From an uncultured Alphaproteobacteria bacterium (GTDB lineage: Bacteria > Pseudomonadota > Alphaproteobacteria > CAAHEQ01 > UBA3637), in assembly GCA_937888725.1 (NCBI GenBank), contig CALARE010000040.1, positions 1-48,592 of the forward strand: a DNA stretch of 48,592 nucleotides, read 5' to 3'. The position numbers and the translations under genes were made by a program. Positions 9,218 to 17,201 of the stretch are shown piece by piece. The notes beneath the pieces are model-generated. The model saw nothing but the letters and a program-made list of their open reading frames with translations. It did not search any database and was not told the DNA's origin. Positions within the stretch are counted from its first letter, which is position 1. Every line of letters begins with the position of its first letter.

Positions 9218-10609
9218 ATGTCCACAAAATTTTCATCTGAAAAAGGTTTCATTTTAACCATGGCTGGGGCAGCCATTGGTTTAGGTAACATTTGGCGTTT
9301 TCCATATCTTGTTTCAAATTACGGTGGGAGCCTTTTTATTGCACTCTACCTCATTGCCCTTATCAGTATTGGATATTTCCTTTTACTGTCAGAATTATCT
9401 TTAGGGAAGACAAGTGAGGATGCCTTATTTGATGCCCCATTAAAAATTGCCACGCAAGAGATGAGTCCTCATCCCAAAATGTGGGAAAAATTGGTTAAAT
9501 ACTTTTCGCTTTCATCAGCCTTTTTAATGAATATTGTATATACCATTGTCATCGGATGGGTTTTATTTTTCTTTGTGCAAAACTTTCTATATCTCGGCAA
9601 TGTAACATCAACCGCGGTTACATCACAAACCTTTAGCATGCTCACATCTAAATATGAACTTCAAATTTTTTGGAGTTTTGTCAGCTTAATGGTTGTTGCA
9701 TTTTTTATCTGTCGAGACTCCATCAAATGGCTTGAAAAGTTGTCATCACTTTTCATTCCAGCACTGATGTTTATTTTGATTTATTTAATTCTTTGGACAT
9801 TAACACAAAATAAGGCAATGGAAGGCTTATTATCTGTTTTTAAAGCTGATTTTAAAGCCATTGGGTTTTCATCTACGGGGATTGATTTACCACGCTTTTT
9901 TGAAGCACTTTGTGCTGTTGTTGGGCAAGTAATTTATTCTCTTTCAATTGGGATGGGGGTTGCCTATATTTACGGTTCATATGTTTCTAAAAAAGTTAAT
10001 CTCATTTCATCTGTAAAATATGTTGTTGCATTAGATACGCTTTGTTCTGTTTTAGCAACGATATTCATCCTATCACTTTCAAGTGCGTACAACATCCCAA
10101 AAGATGCAGGTATTAATCTAACATTTGTAACACTCCCCATTGCGTTTGAACAGATGTTTGCAGGGTCGTTTTTAATGTTTTTATTCTATGGCATATGCTT
10201 TTTAGCCGCATTAACAACATTTATTTCACTCTATGAACCTATTGTAACGCATGTACAAAAAAGGCTCTCGCTACCAAGGAACGGTGCTTTTGCCATCACA
10301 GCATCTATTAATTTTGCTTTTGTGATGATTGTGTTGCTTTCTTGTACCGAACACAGCCCGCTCAATCTTTTTAATAAGACTTTGTTTAATTTTACATCCT
10401 CACTCACAGATTTGATTTTATTAATTTCTGTGTTAGTACTTTCATTGTTTACAGGCTGGGTCGCATTTGGGAGCGTTTATCAATCATTAAAACAGCAATT
10501 TGATAGAGAATTAAACCCATTTGCAACACGCTATATGCAAACAGTTCTTAAATTTATTGCCCCTATTCTATTGATTATTTTAATCATATCATCACTTTAT
10601 CATTTATAG
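9218..10609 (+). CDS. Sodium:neurotransmitter symporter (NSS/SNF family) transporter
   Basis: This 463-residue polytopic inner-membrane protein carries the NSS signature in its first helix, GAAIGLGNIWRFPYL at about residues 17-31. The unwound part of this helix binds sodium and substrate in LeuT-type transporters. About eleven or twelve hydrophobic segments follow, ending in a short SSLYHL tail. The family moves amino acids or related small molecules into the cell with sodium; the substrate cannot be read from sequence. Its length is normal for a bacterial NSS protein. AAAGG lies ahead of the ATG. It is monocistronic, with a strong terminator shared with the ankyrin gene downstream. Confidence 0.92.
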   Translation: MSTKFSSEKGFILTMAGAAIGLGNIWRFPYLVSNYGGSLFIALYLIALISIGYFLLLSELSLGKTSEDALFDAPLKIATQEMSPHPKMWEKLVKYFSLSSAFLMNIVYTIVIGWVLFFFVQNFLYLGNVTSTAVTSQTFSMLTSKYELQIFWSFVSLMVVAFFICRDSIKWLEKLSSLFIPALMFILIYLILWTLTQNKAMEGLLSVFKADFKAIGFSSTGIDLPRFFEALCAVVGQVIYSLSIGMGVAYIYGSYVSKKVNLISSVKYVVALDTLCSVLATIFILSLSSAYNIPKDAGINLTFVTLPIAFEQMFAGSFLMFLFYGICFLAALTTFISLYEPIVTHVQKRLSLPRNGAFAITASINFAFVMIVLLSCTEHSPLNLFNKTLFNFTSSLTDLILLISVLVLSLFTGWVAFGSVYQSLKQQFDRELNPFATRYMQTVLKFIAPILLIILIISSLYHL

Positions 10610-10622
10610 GTGTAATGGATAT

Positions 10623-10655
10623 AAAAAAAGCAAGCTTTCAATGCTTGCTTTTTTT
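10623..10655. terminator. Bidirectional terminator
   Basis: AAAAAAAGCAAGC pairs with GCTTGCTTTTTTT across a 7-base loop, a 13-bp perfect stem. It lies between the plus-strand symporter and the minus-strand ankyrin gene. Confidence 0.88.
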
Positions 10656-10672
10656 ATTGGGCAAGAAAAGTT

Positions 10673-11602
10673 TCACATTTTTTGCCGAACACGTTTATTA
10701 TTTTTAATTGTATATGGCACATACGAACAAGTGTTGTCAGCGATAAAAACAGGTTCTTCTTTGACCACTTTTAAATCGATAACAGCGATATTTTTTTGTT
10801 TTTGAAGTTTAGGTAGCAATAAAGACATTATCTCTTTATAATCCCGTTTTTGAGCGTGTAAAAAGGCCTCTTGCACACCATCAGCACCCGCATTTAACAA
10901 CAACTCAACCATTGGAAGATATCTCTCTGTCACAGCTAACACCAATGGGCTAGGAACAAATGTGTTTAAAACCCCTATCTGTGATTGATGGATATCAACA
11001 CCTTTTTGAATTAAAAGTTTTGCTTTTTTAATCCCATCAGATTTATCCCGTGCCATAATCGCATAATGAAGGGCTGTATGACCATAAAATGAGATTGCAT
11101 CCACATCAGCATCAGCTGACAAAATTGCCTCTACCGTCTTTGCATTTGCATATTTGGTTGCAACCATAAGCGGGGTTAAGCCATGTTCAGAATCTTTCAC
11201 ATTCACATTTGCCCCTTTTTGCACCAAATAAGGGATAAGCCTAGCTTGCCCATAATAGGATGCCCACCAAAGAGGTGTTCTATCCTTATCATCTTTTGAA
11301 TTAAGGTATGCCCCAGCATTTACCAACAAATCCACAATTTCAAATTGTCCGTTTTTCATTGCTTTCATCAATGGGGTATATCCCCCTTTTGAGGGTGCAT
11401 TTAAATCCGCCCCATAAGCAATCAAATTTTTAACCGCTTGGGTATGATTGCAATCCACCGCCACATGCAAAGGGGTTGAATTTAACCCATCCATTAAAAT
11501 TTGATTAACTCTAGCCCCTTTTTTAAGCAATGGTTCGATATCTTCACCCGATGTTAATTTATATAACATCCCCGATTGATATAAATGTCCCGCCACTGTC
11601 AT
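10673..11602 (-). CDS. Small ankyrin-repeat protein (paralogue 1)
   Basis: The 309-residue product has about seven ankyrin repeats from residue ~25 to ~260 with TPLH, TPLM and TALHYA signatures. A basic tail of ~45 residues follows. No signal peptide is visible, so any export would need a non-Sec route. The repeat order and the C-terminal third match the gene at 14967-15812 (YGHTALHYAI against YGQTALSYAI; LLLNAGADG against LLQAGAGG), so the two are paralogues flanking the large ankyrin gene. Ankyrin proteins bind other proteins and in host-associated bacteria are often effectors; that role is inferred. The ribosome site lies inside a 13-bp hairpin (11604-11636), suggesting translational control. 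Confidence 0.88.
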   Translation of the reverse strand: MTVAGHLYQSGMLYKLTSGEDIEPLLKKGARVNQILMDGLNSTPLHVAVDCNHTQAVKNLIAYGADLNAPSKGGYTPLMKAMKNGQFEIVDLLVNAGAYLNSKDDKDRTPLWWASYYGQARLIPYLVQKGANVNVKDSEHGLTPLMVATKYANAKTVEAILSADADVDAISFYGHTALHYAIMARDKSDGIKKAKLLIQKGVDIHQSQIGVLNTFVPSPLVLAVTERYLPMVELLLNAGADGVQEAFLHAQKRDYKEIMSLLLPKLQKQKNIAVIDLKVVKEEPVFIADNTCSYVPYTIKNNKRVRQKM

Positions 11603-11603
11603 A

Positions 11604-11636
11604 ATGTCCCCTTTTCTATCGTGGAAAAGGGGACAT
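11604..11636 (-). promoter_or_regulatory. Perfect 13-bp hairpin enclosing the ribosome-binding site of an ankyrin gene
   Basis: ATGTCCCCTTTTC (11604-11616) and GAAAAGGGGACAT (11624-11636) are exact inverted repeats around a 7-base loop. In the minus-strand message the 3' arm contains the AAAAGGGGA ribosome site, and the hairpin ends one base before the AUG at 11602. Folding would hide the site, as in RNA thermometers or protein-controlled leaders. No T-run follows, so it is not a terminator. Confidence 0.7.
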
Positions 11637-11721
11637 AGTATATAAAATCGGATTCACTGTCAATACGAAAAAGACAATTTTAAAAAACTATTTTATAACC
11701 AATTGGAAAGATTCAAAGATT

Positions 11722-14700
11722 TTATACTACAGGAACAATTATTTTCTGCATCTTTTTAAACCCAGCTTCATTAAATTCTTTTCCATCTGTTGTGCTTTTG
11801 GCATTTTGTTTCAAAATGCTTGTGGCATCTCCTAATCGAACCCGTTCTTCAACAGTTGATATGTTTTTAAAATATTCTGAATATTTATCTCGCTCAACCG
11901 CACCAGAAACCAAATCCATCAACAATTGACGATGATCAAAACCAAAGGGGCTCCCACCTGACTCCAATGCTGCCCGCTCCAATTTGGTAAGGATGATTTT
12001 CGCATTTGTTTCGCGTTGTTTCTTATCCGTATAACCATTAGCTTCTAATATCTTTTCAATATTTGATAGAGCTATTTCCACTGCTTTTTTATTCTTTTCC
12101 TTTTGGCCTTTAAATTGTCTAACACGGCTTTTTTGACCTGCCAACTGTTCCCAACGGGTTCTATGCTCTGTTTCAGCACGTTCTTTATACGCATCACTAT
12201 AAGTGCGTATATCTGATGATTGAGATGACGTTTCCTGTTTTTGTGCTGGGTTTTCAGGTGCCTCAGACTGTTGTGCTGAAGAAAGGCGTGCCATCAAACC
12301 GTTTGCCTCTGTTTTATTTTTCTTATCAACAAGGGTTTCTTCTGTACGGTATCCTGCGGTTATCCCTTTTTTAGGGTTATAACTCATACGGCGATCCGTC
12401 CCCTTATCTTTTGGTTTTTTAAGGGCATAACCCGAAAATGAAACCGCATCTTCAATGTTGTTTAATGGAGCAACGTACTTTTCAGTATCAGCCACATCTG
12501 TCGTTGCCAAATCATGCAAAATGGTGCGATGAGTCATCCCTTTATACTTGTCACCTTGTGGGATGAGAAGCCCTGTCACCGTTTGTGATTTTTGACCATC
12601 AATCTTGACCCGCTCATCTGGGTGATAGAGCAAGTTTGCCCGCACCAACTTACCCAGCATAATTTGTGCTTGAAGTTCGGCCCGATCTGTGGGATAACCT
12701 TGTGCTTCATAAATCTTTTTCAAATTAGCTTTTGCCTTATCACGCATTTTACTGTTCATCTTACCAGAGGTATTATCTTTATTCCGCAACGCCTCAATCC
12801 TTAAACGTAAAGGAGGACTTTTCTCTGGATCATCATAGTATGTGGCTAAAGTCGCCTCATACTTTTTTGCCTCCTCTGAAACACGCTTTGTTTCTGCATC
12901 TAAATTTTTTGAAGCATCGGTATAAGAACGAACCGTTGTTTTTTGATAACGTGAAAGCGTCCTTTCTTTTTTAGAAAACGCCTGATGCAATTCACTAAGT
13001 TTTTTTAGTTCCTCTTGATGAGCATTTGCATCACCCTCTTTCTTTTGTAGGGCGGTTTGTTCCTCTTGTCCTTGTTCAATAACCAAATCATGTGCGGTCA
13101 TGTCCTCTTTATTTTTAAGAGTTAAATCAACATCTTCGCAAGCCATTAGGGTTTCTGCAATTTCTTTTTGCCCAGTTGCAATCCCAACATGTAATGAGGT
13201 ATTTCCATTGCCATCTGCTTTATTCACGTCTGCCCCATTTGCTAATAATATTTCAACAACCTCTTTTTTACCATTAAATGTAGCCATATGCAAAGGGGAT
13301 GAACCATGAGAATTTGTCATATTTAGGGTCGTTTTTCCCTGATTGGTTGCAAGAATTTGTTCAACAGTCTCCTTATCCCCTGCAAAAGCAGCGACATGCA
13401 AAACGGTATTATTCTTTCTTTTTCTGTCTGGTCCACCATATTGATACTCAAATTCAAGTGTCGCCAACTCTCGGTGTTGTGTTAATAACTCGCGAACCTT
13501 ATCCCACTTAGCATCATTCACTGCAGTTTTAAAAGCTGCTTCTCGGGCAGTTTTTTCTTGTTCTAAACGTTGTCGTTTGCTTTGTTCTGTATCATATGCT
13601 TTTGCATCGTCCGACGTTTTCCACTTGTTATACTGCGTTAAAAGAGGATCATTTAAGCTGATTTTTTTATTCTCAGCCCGTTGCTCTAACATATATATGA
13701 TGGGGAAGTATTTTTGTTTATCATCTTTTGATTTCGCACTTTCACATTGGGAACAAGCTAAACTCAATGGAGTAGTCCCATTCTTATCAGCTATATTCAC
13801 ATCAGCCCCTTTTTCTAACAGGGTTTTCACCACCGCTGTATGCCCATTCCGAGCCGCCCAATGCAACGGTGTCGAGCCATCTTTGTCAGCTTTATTCACA
13901 TCAGCCCCACTTGCTAACAGGGTTTTCACCACCGCTGAGTGACCTTCCCGAGCCGCCGAATGCAATGGTGTCCAGCCATCATTATTCACCTCTGCCCCAT
14001 TTGCTAACAGGGTTTCCACCACCGCTGAGTGACCATTCCGAGCCGCCCAATGCAACGGTGTCCAGCCATATTTATCAGCTTTATCCACCTCTGCCTTATT
14101 TTCTAACAGGGTTTCCACCACCGCTGTATGCCCATTATAAGCCGCCGAATGCAACGGTGTAAAGCCATCATCAGTAGCTTTATTCACATCAACCTTAGGC
14201 AACTTATTCCCTTCAGTATCACGTGTTAGCAATGCCTTTACGACCTCTGTATGACCTCCCGAAGCAGCCCAATACAATGGGGTTCTACCACCCTTTACAC
14301 CAAAATTCACATTCAGGTACTTATCCTTTTCTAGTATTTTTTTAACTTCTTCAGCATTTCCTTCTGTACAAGCTGCAACTAACGGTTTAACACGTTCACC
14401 ATCATCAATCGTTGAGCTTAAATGTGATACAGTGTAACCCAAATCCTGGCCTCGTACTTTTCTATCATAATTTGAGGGGTCATCCTTTTCTCCCAACTTG
14501 GTTGATGGCTGAACTGCGTCAGGCGTTCTCATGGCATAAAGGAGCAAATCAACCGCACAGGCATATTCATCTTTATCAACAAACTCTGGCATATTATTTT
14601 TTATTACAGCGTGAATTTGTTTCTGTTGTTCAACCGTCAAATCAAACCAATTTGTCACACCATCTCGCGACTCAAAAGCTTTCATAGCCGCATAATCTTT

Positions 14701-14823
14701 AATATGAAAATTCCATGCGCCTTTTTCTCCCGCTATACCGATGTCAACTCCTCTGCTTTTCAAATCAGTCAATATTGTATCCAAAAAACCATTCACGATG
14801 TTATAATTGTCCGAAATCGACAT
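11722..14823 (-). CDS. Large ankyrin-repeat protein with duplicated C-terminal module
   Basis: The start is the ATG at 14823, directly after GGAGGGG (14826-14832); the TTG at 14835 overlaps that site and is rejected. The product is 1033 residues without a signal peptide. Residues 1-140 are a unique helical domain. About 150-390 hold a first ankyrin array whose DNA is nearly identical from unit to unit (13800-14170). About 425-590 hold a second array. From ~600 the protein is charged and helical. A ~95-residue module occurs twice, at about 690-795 and 908-1000, marked by KIYEAQGY / KILEANGY, THRTILHDL / DHRQLLMDL and EKYVAPLNNI / DKYSEYFKNI. The size and architecture suit a host-directed or scaffold protein. 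I know no named family with this C-terminus. Confidence 0.88.
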   Translation of the reverse strand: MSISDNYNIVNGFLDTILTDLKSRGVDIGIAGEKGAWNFHIKDYAAMKAFESRDGVTNWFDLTVEQQKQIHAVIKNNMPEFVDKDEYACAVDLLLYAMRTPDAVQPSTKLGEKDDPSNYDRKVRGQDLGYTVSHLSSTIDDGERVKPLVAACTEGNAEEVKKILEKDKYLNVNFGVKGGRTPLYWAASGGHTEVVKALLTRDTEGNKLPKVDVNKATDDGFTPLHSAAYNGHTAVVETLLENKAEVDKADKYGWTPLHWAARNGHSAVVETLLANGAEVNNDGWTPLHSAAREGHSAVVKTLLASGADVNKADKDGSTPLHWAARNGHTAVVKTLLEKGADVNIADKNGTTPLSLACSQCESAKSKDDKQKYFPIIYMLEQRAENKKISLNDPLLTQYNKWKTSDDAKAYDTEQSKRQRLEQEKTAREAAFKTAVNDAKWDKVRELLTQHRELATLEFEYQYGGPDRKRKNNTVLHVAAFAGDKETVEQILATNQGKTTLNMTNSHGSSPLHMATFNGKKEVVEILLANGADVNKADGNGNTSLHVGIATGQKEIAETLMACEDVDLTLKNKEDMTAHDLVIEQGQEEQTALQKKEGDANAHQEELKKLSELHQAFSKKERTLSRYQKTTVRSYTDASKNLDAETKRVSEEAKKYEATLATYYDDPEKSPPLRLRIEALRNKDNTSGKMNSKMRDKAKANLKKIYEAQGYPTDRAELQAQIMLGKLVRANLLYHPDERVKIDGQKSQTVTGLLIPQGDKYKGMTHRTILHDLATTDVADTEKYVAPLNNIEDAVSFSGYALKKPKDKGTDRRMSYNPKKGITAGYRTEETLVDKKNKTEANGLMARLSSAQQSEAPENPAQKQETSSQSSDIRTYSDAYKERAETEHRTRWEQLAGQKSRVRQFKGQKEKNKKAVEIALSNIEKILEANGYTDKKQRETNAKIILTKLERAALESGGSPFGFDHRQLLMDLVSGAVERDKYSEYFKNISTVEERVRLGDATSILKQNAKSTTDGKEFNEAGFKKMQKIIVPVV
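13800..14170 (-). repeat. Near-identical ankyrin-coding DNA repeats
   Basis: CTAACAGGGTTT recurs at about 13816, 13914, 14004 and 14103. Spacing is about 99, 90 and 99 bases, that is 33-codon units. One unit lacks nine bases, so its protein repeat is three residues short (AEVNNDGWTPLH instead of a KAD-containing loop). High DNA identity suggests recent expansion and possible copy-number variation between strains. Confidence 0.8.
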
Positions 14824-14966
14824 TTTCCCCTCCAAAAATTATAAAAAAACATCATCCCCACACAAAAAAAGGAATATTTATTTCTTCATAGCATACATAT
14901 ATGCTTATCACAAGGTTTTTTTTACAAAAATTAAAGAAATTTAGAGCAATTTATGCTGGGCAAATT

Positions 14967-15812
14967 TCACTCCCGTCCATGATCAAAACCAATATTCTTT
15001 TTATTCACACTTTGGGTACTGAGCCGTTTAGGATATACCCCATCTGCTAACAAGGCAACCATATCATTTTGACCACGACTATTGGCAAAATTAAGTGCCG
15101 TTTCCTTGCCGCCTGCCCCAGCTTGCAACAAAATTTTAAGTGCAGGCAAATTACGGTGCAAAACCGCTAAAAGCAAAGGCTTTAAGGCATAAACACGTTC
15201 ACCACCCATAGGTTCATTTTGAATATCGGCTCCCGCCTCAACCAATTTTTTAACAATCTTAGCATCTCGTGAAAAACCAACAATCGCATATGATAAAGCT
15301 GTTTGCCCATAAGGTGAAACTTTATTTACATCAGCCCCAGCCCTAATCAATGCCGACACCACAGGCAAATGACCATATTCAGAGGCAATCATAAGGGACG
15401 TTTTACCATCTTTTTTTTCACACAAATCCAGCTCTGCCCCCGCCTTGGCAAGCATTTTAACAACTTCAACCTGCCCATTGCTTGCAGCTAGCCAAAGAGC
15501 GGTTTGCCCTTTTTTATTGACCAAATCAATCTCAGCCCCCGACGCAATTAACGCCTTCACCCCCTGTGTACACCCAAGCATTGATGCACTCATTAACGGA
15601 CTATATCCATGAATAGAGATTTGATTTAAATCAGCCTTATGCTTAACAAGCTCTTGAATCGTTTGAAAAACACGAACCCTTAAGGCCGCCTGCAATAAGG
15701 CAGGATTCAACAACTCACCCATCATATCACCAGAACAATCAAAAAACATACCTTTATTTAATAAGGTACTATCCTCAACACCACGCAATACAGCATATTC
15801 ATCACGGTTCAT
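14967..15812 (-). CDS. Small ankyrin-repeat protein (paralogue 2)
   Basis: The 281-residue protein has about six to seven ankyrin repeats between residues ~35 and ~265 (SPLMSAS, TALWLAASNG, TSLMIASEYG, TALSYAI). It shares layout and C-terminal repeats with the gene at 10673-11602. No secretion signal is seen. AAGGGAG lies nine bases before the ATG. A short CCCTT/AAGGG inverted repeat (15823-15840) overlaps that site, a weaker echo of the hairpin before paralogue 1. It is upstream of, and on the same strand as, the large ankyrin gene, but 143 bases separate them, so separate transcription is possible. Confidence 0.87.
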   Translation of the reverse strand: MNRDEYAVLRGVEDSTLLNKGMFFDCSGDMMGELLNPALLQAALRVRVFQTIQELVKHKADLNQISIHGYSPLMSASMLGCTQGVKALIASGAEIDLVNKKGQTALWLAASNGQVEVVKMLAKAGAELDLCEKKDGKTSLMIASEYGHLPVVSALIRAGADVNKVSPYGQTALSYAIVGFSRDAKIVKKLVEAGADIQNEPMGGERVYALKPLLLAVLHRNLPALKILLQAGAGGKETALNFANSRGQNDMVALLADGVYPKRLSTQSVNKKNIGFDHGRE

Positions 15813-15957
15813 AAAAATCGCTCCCTTTTAAACTCAAGGGCTATTCATAACATATTTTTATATCGCTGTCAAATTGATAAAAGAAAAAGAATATAATTAA
15901 AAAAGAACCAGATAACCTGATGCTCTTTAATCTTTAACACAAAATCCAATTACCTTT

Positions 15958-16635
15958 TTATTTCAATTTTTTGTTAATTTCGTATGTGTCATTTGAAATT
16001 TGTTTTGCAATATCTTCCAGTGCATTTTTGACATTCTCGATTGTGATTTTTCTGCTTATTTTAGGAACATTATACCCCCAGTAGGCTGCAGCCCACTCTG
16101 TATCAGATTGAACCGAGGTATATCGTTTGACAAGCTCTTTTTTGCTATTTAAAATTTCAACTGAAATCTTCATTTCATCTTCATCTACGCCAAATGGGAA
16201 ACCTAGCAGATTGAGTGTTCCTAAAGAAATAATACTGAGCGAAGCAGTTGCAATATTTTCATAGCGGTCAATCGCATTCCGATACCCAATATTCAACACC
16301 ATATAACCTTTTTTCTCACCATATGGATTTGTTACTTTATTTTTCACAAAATCATCAAAAAGCGTCATTGTATCTTGCATTCTGGGATCTCTAAAAGAAG
16401 TCCCCGCCATAGCGGAGGCTTGAACCCACCCATTACGGCCAGCTGCCCCCATATTATTTGCATTTGCCACAAATCCGCCTAATGAAAACACATTTTCTAA
16501 ATTTGTGGTATCAATAACAGCTTCAAGTGCAGGTAATTTTGTTTGATTGTTCACATCTAAAATATAATCTTGATGAGTAATGTTCTTACAATTTGTTAGA
16601 AAAAACAATGTAGAGAGTAATAAAATTTTTTTCAT
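15958..16635 (-). CDS. Putative lipoprotein of unknown function
   Basis: The N-terminus MKKILLLSTLFFLTNC is a lipoprotein signal with the acceptor Cys at residue 16. The mature ~210-residue protein has a Gly/Ala/Asn-rich stretch (about 50-80) and a hydrophobic patch near 130-148 (ASLSIISLGTLNLLGFPFGV). The C-terminus is helical and Lys-rich. The family is not recognised. AAAGGAAG precedes the ATG. The 200 bases upstream fold into an elaborate structure (16660-16846), including a terminator-like hairpin on this strand (16665-16683). Its expression may therefore be controlled by attenuation. Confidence 0.75.
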   Translation of the reverse strand: MKKILLLSTLFFLTNCKNITHQDYILDVNNQTKLPALEAVIDTTNLENVFSLGGFVANANNMGAAGRNGWVQASAMAGTSFRDPRMQDTMTLFDDFVKNKVTNPYGEKKGYMVLNIGYRNAIDRYENIATASLSIISLGTLNLLGFPFGVDEDEMKISVEILNSKKELVKRYTSVQSDTEWAAAYWGYNVPKISRKITIENVKNALEDIAKQISNDTYEINKKLK

Positions 16636-16659
16636 TTCAACTTCCTTTCAATTAAAAAC

Positions 16660-16846
16660 AAATACCACCTTGATGAGAGGTGGCAGGAAGTTAGAACCTA
16701 TTGATGGAATAGTGTAGTATATTAGTTATATAAACCTATTCTACTACCTTCCTGCCTAAGCAAAAAGGTAGTTTTCCGTCTGTTAAAACAGACAACCATC
16801 CAGAGGGTTCTAAACCTCATATTAGGAATCACCTAATACGTTTTTA
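16660..16846 (+). ncRNA. Candidate structured RNA with crossing (pseudoknot) helices
   Basis: Segment 16682-16698 splits into two adjacent parts that pair with different distant partners. GGCAGGAAG (16682-16690) pairs with CTTCCTGCC (16748-16756). TTAGAACC (16691-16698) pairs with GGTTCTAA (16806-16813). The helices cross, giving a pseudoknot. Further hairpins are GAATAG/CTATTC (16707-16712, 16736-16741) and GTCTGT/ACAGAC (16778-16793). A terminator-like hairpin closes the plus-strand 3' end. No ORF explains it. I could not match it to RNase P, 6S, SRP, tmRNA or a known riboswitch by eye. Pairing works on either strand. Plus is preferred for its terminator, but a minus-strand leader of the lipoprotein gene is also possible. 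Confidence 0.5.
16820..16846 (+). terminator. Terminator-like hairpin ending the structured RNA
   Basis: TATTAGG pairs with CCTAATA around AATCA, followed by CG and a T tract. The stem is AU-rich, so strength is moderate. Confidence 0.55.
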
Positions 16847-16914
16847 TTATTTCACATATGCAAAAAAATGTCAAACAGAAACAGCCTATTTTTTCATCAT
16901 TTTGCATCAATCGT

Positions 16915-17145
16915 GCAAATATGCACCACCAAATACACACATCCCCGTCCCGCCAGTACTCCTCCCTCTCTCCTTGACGCACCCAGTACCACAAACACCA
17001 CACCTCTCGCCCCGTGCAACTCCGCCTCACTTCACCACCCGACATCACCTCGACCACTCATCACCTACCCCACAAACACCGCACCTCTCGCCCCGCCTAC
17101 ACCGCCACAAACGCCACCCCAACCAAAAACAACATGCGACTCCAA
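16915..17145. other. C-rich, G-poor intergenic stretch with internal repeat
   Basis: Composition is unlike the AT-rich surroundings: 17041-17100 has 32 C and only 5 G in 60 bases. A 24-base block at 16991-17014 recurs at 17072-17095 with one mismatch, 81 bases apart. Plus-strand transcripts would be unstructured and C-rich, like Rho loading (rut) regions; minus-strand transcripts would be G-rich. Open frames across it encode only Pro/Thr/His-rich low-complexity sequence without a ribosome site, so I do not call a gene. Confidence 0.6.
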
Positions 17146-17146
17146 C

Positions 17147-17179
17147 AAAAAAACCCGCTCTAAAAAGAACGGGTTTTTT
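17147..17179 (-). terminator. Terminator of the ribosomal operon after rplQ
   Basis: On the minus strand an A-run, CCCG, a loop and CGGG run into a T tract. The stem is symmetrical, so it could also stop plus-strand transcripts. Confidence 0.88.
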
Positions 17180-17201
17180 CTGTTTAAGTTTGAAATAGCG
17201 A

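Noticed and set aside
13577..14162. Plus-strand ORFs opposite the ankyrin array
   Set aside because: They arise from the repeated ankyrin DNA read in antisense, and their products are simple repeats.
16660..16846. SAM riboswitch, tmRNA, 6S or RNase P RNA
   Set aside because: A GATGAGAGGTGG stretch is vaguely SAM-I-like and GGGTTCTAAACC is T-arm-like, but the conserved cores of these families are missing.
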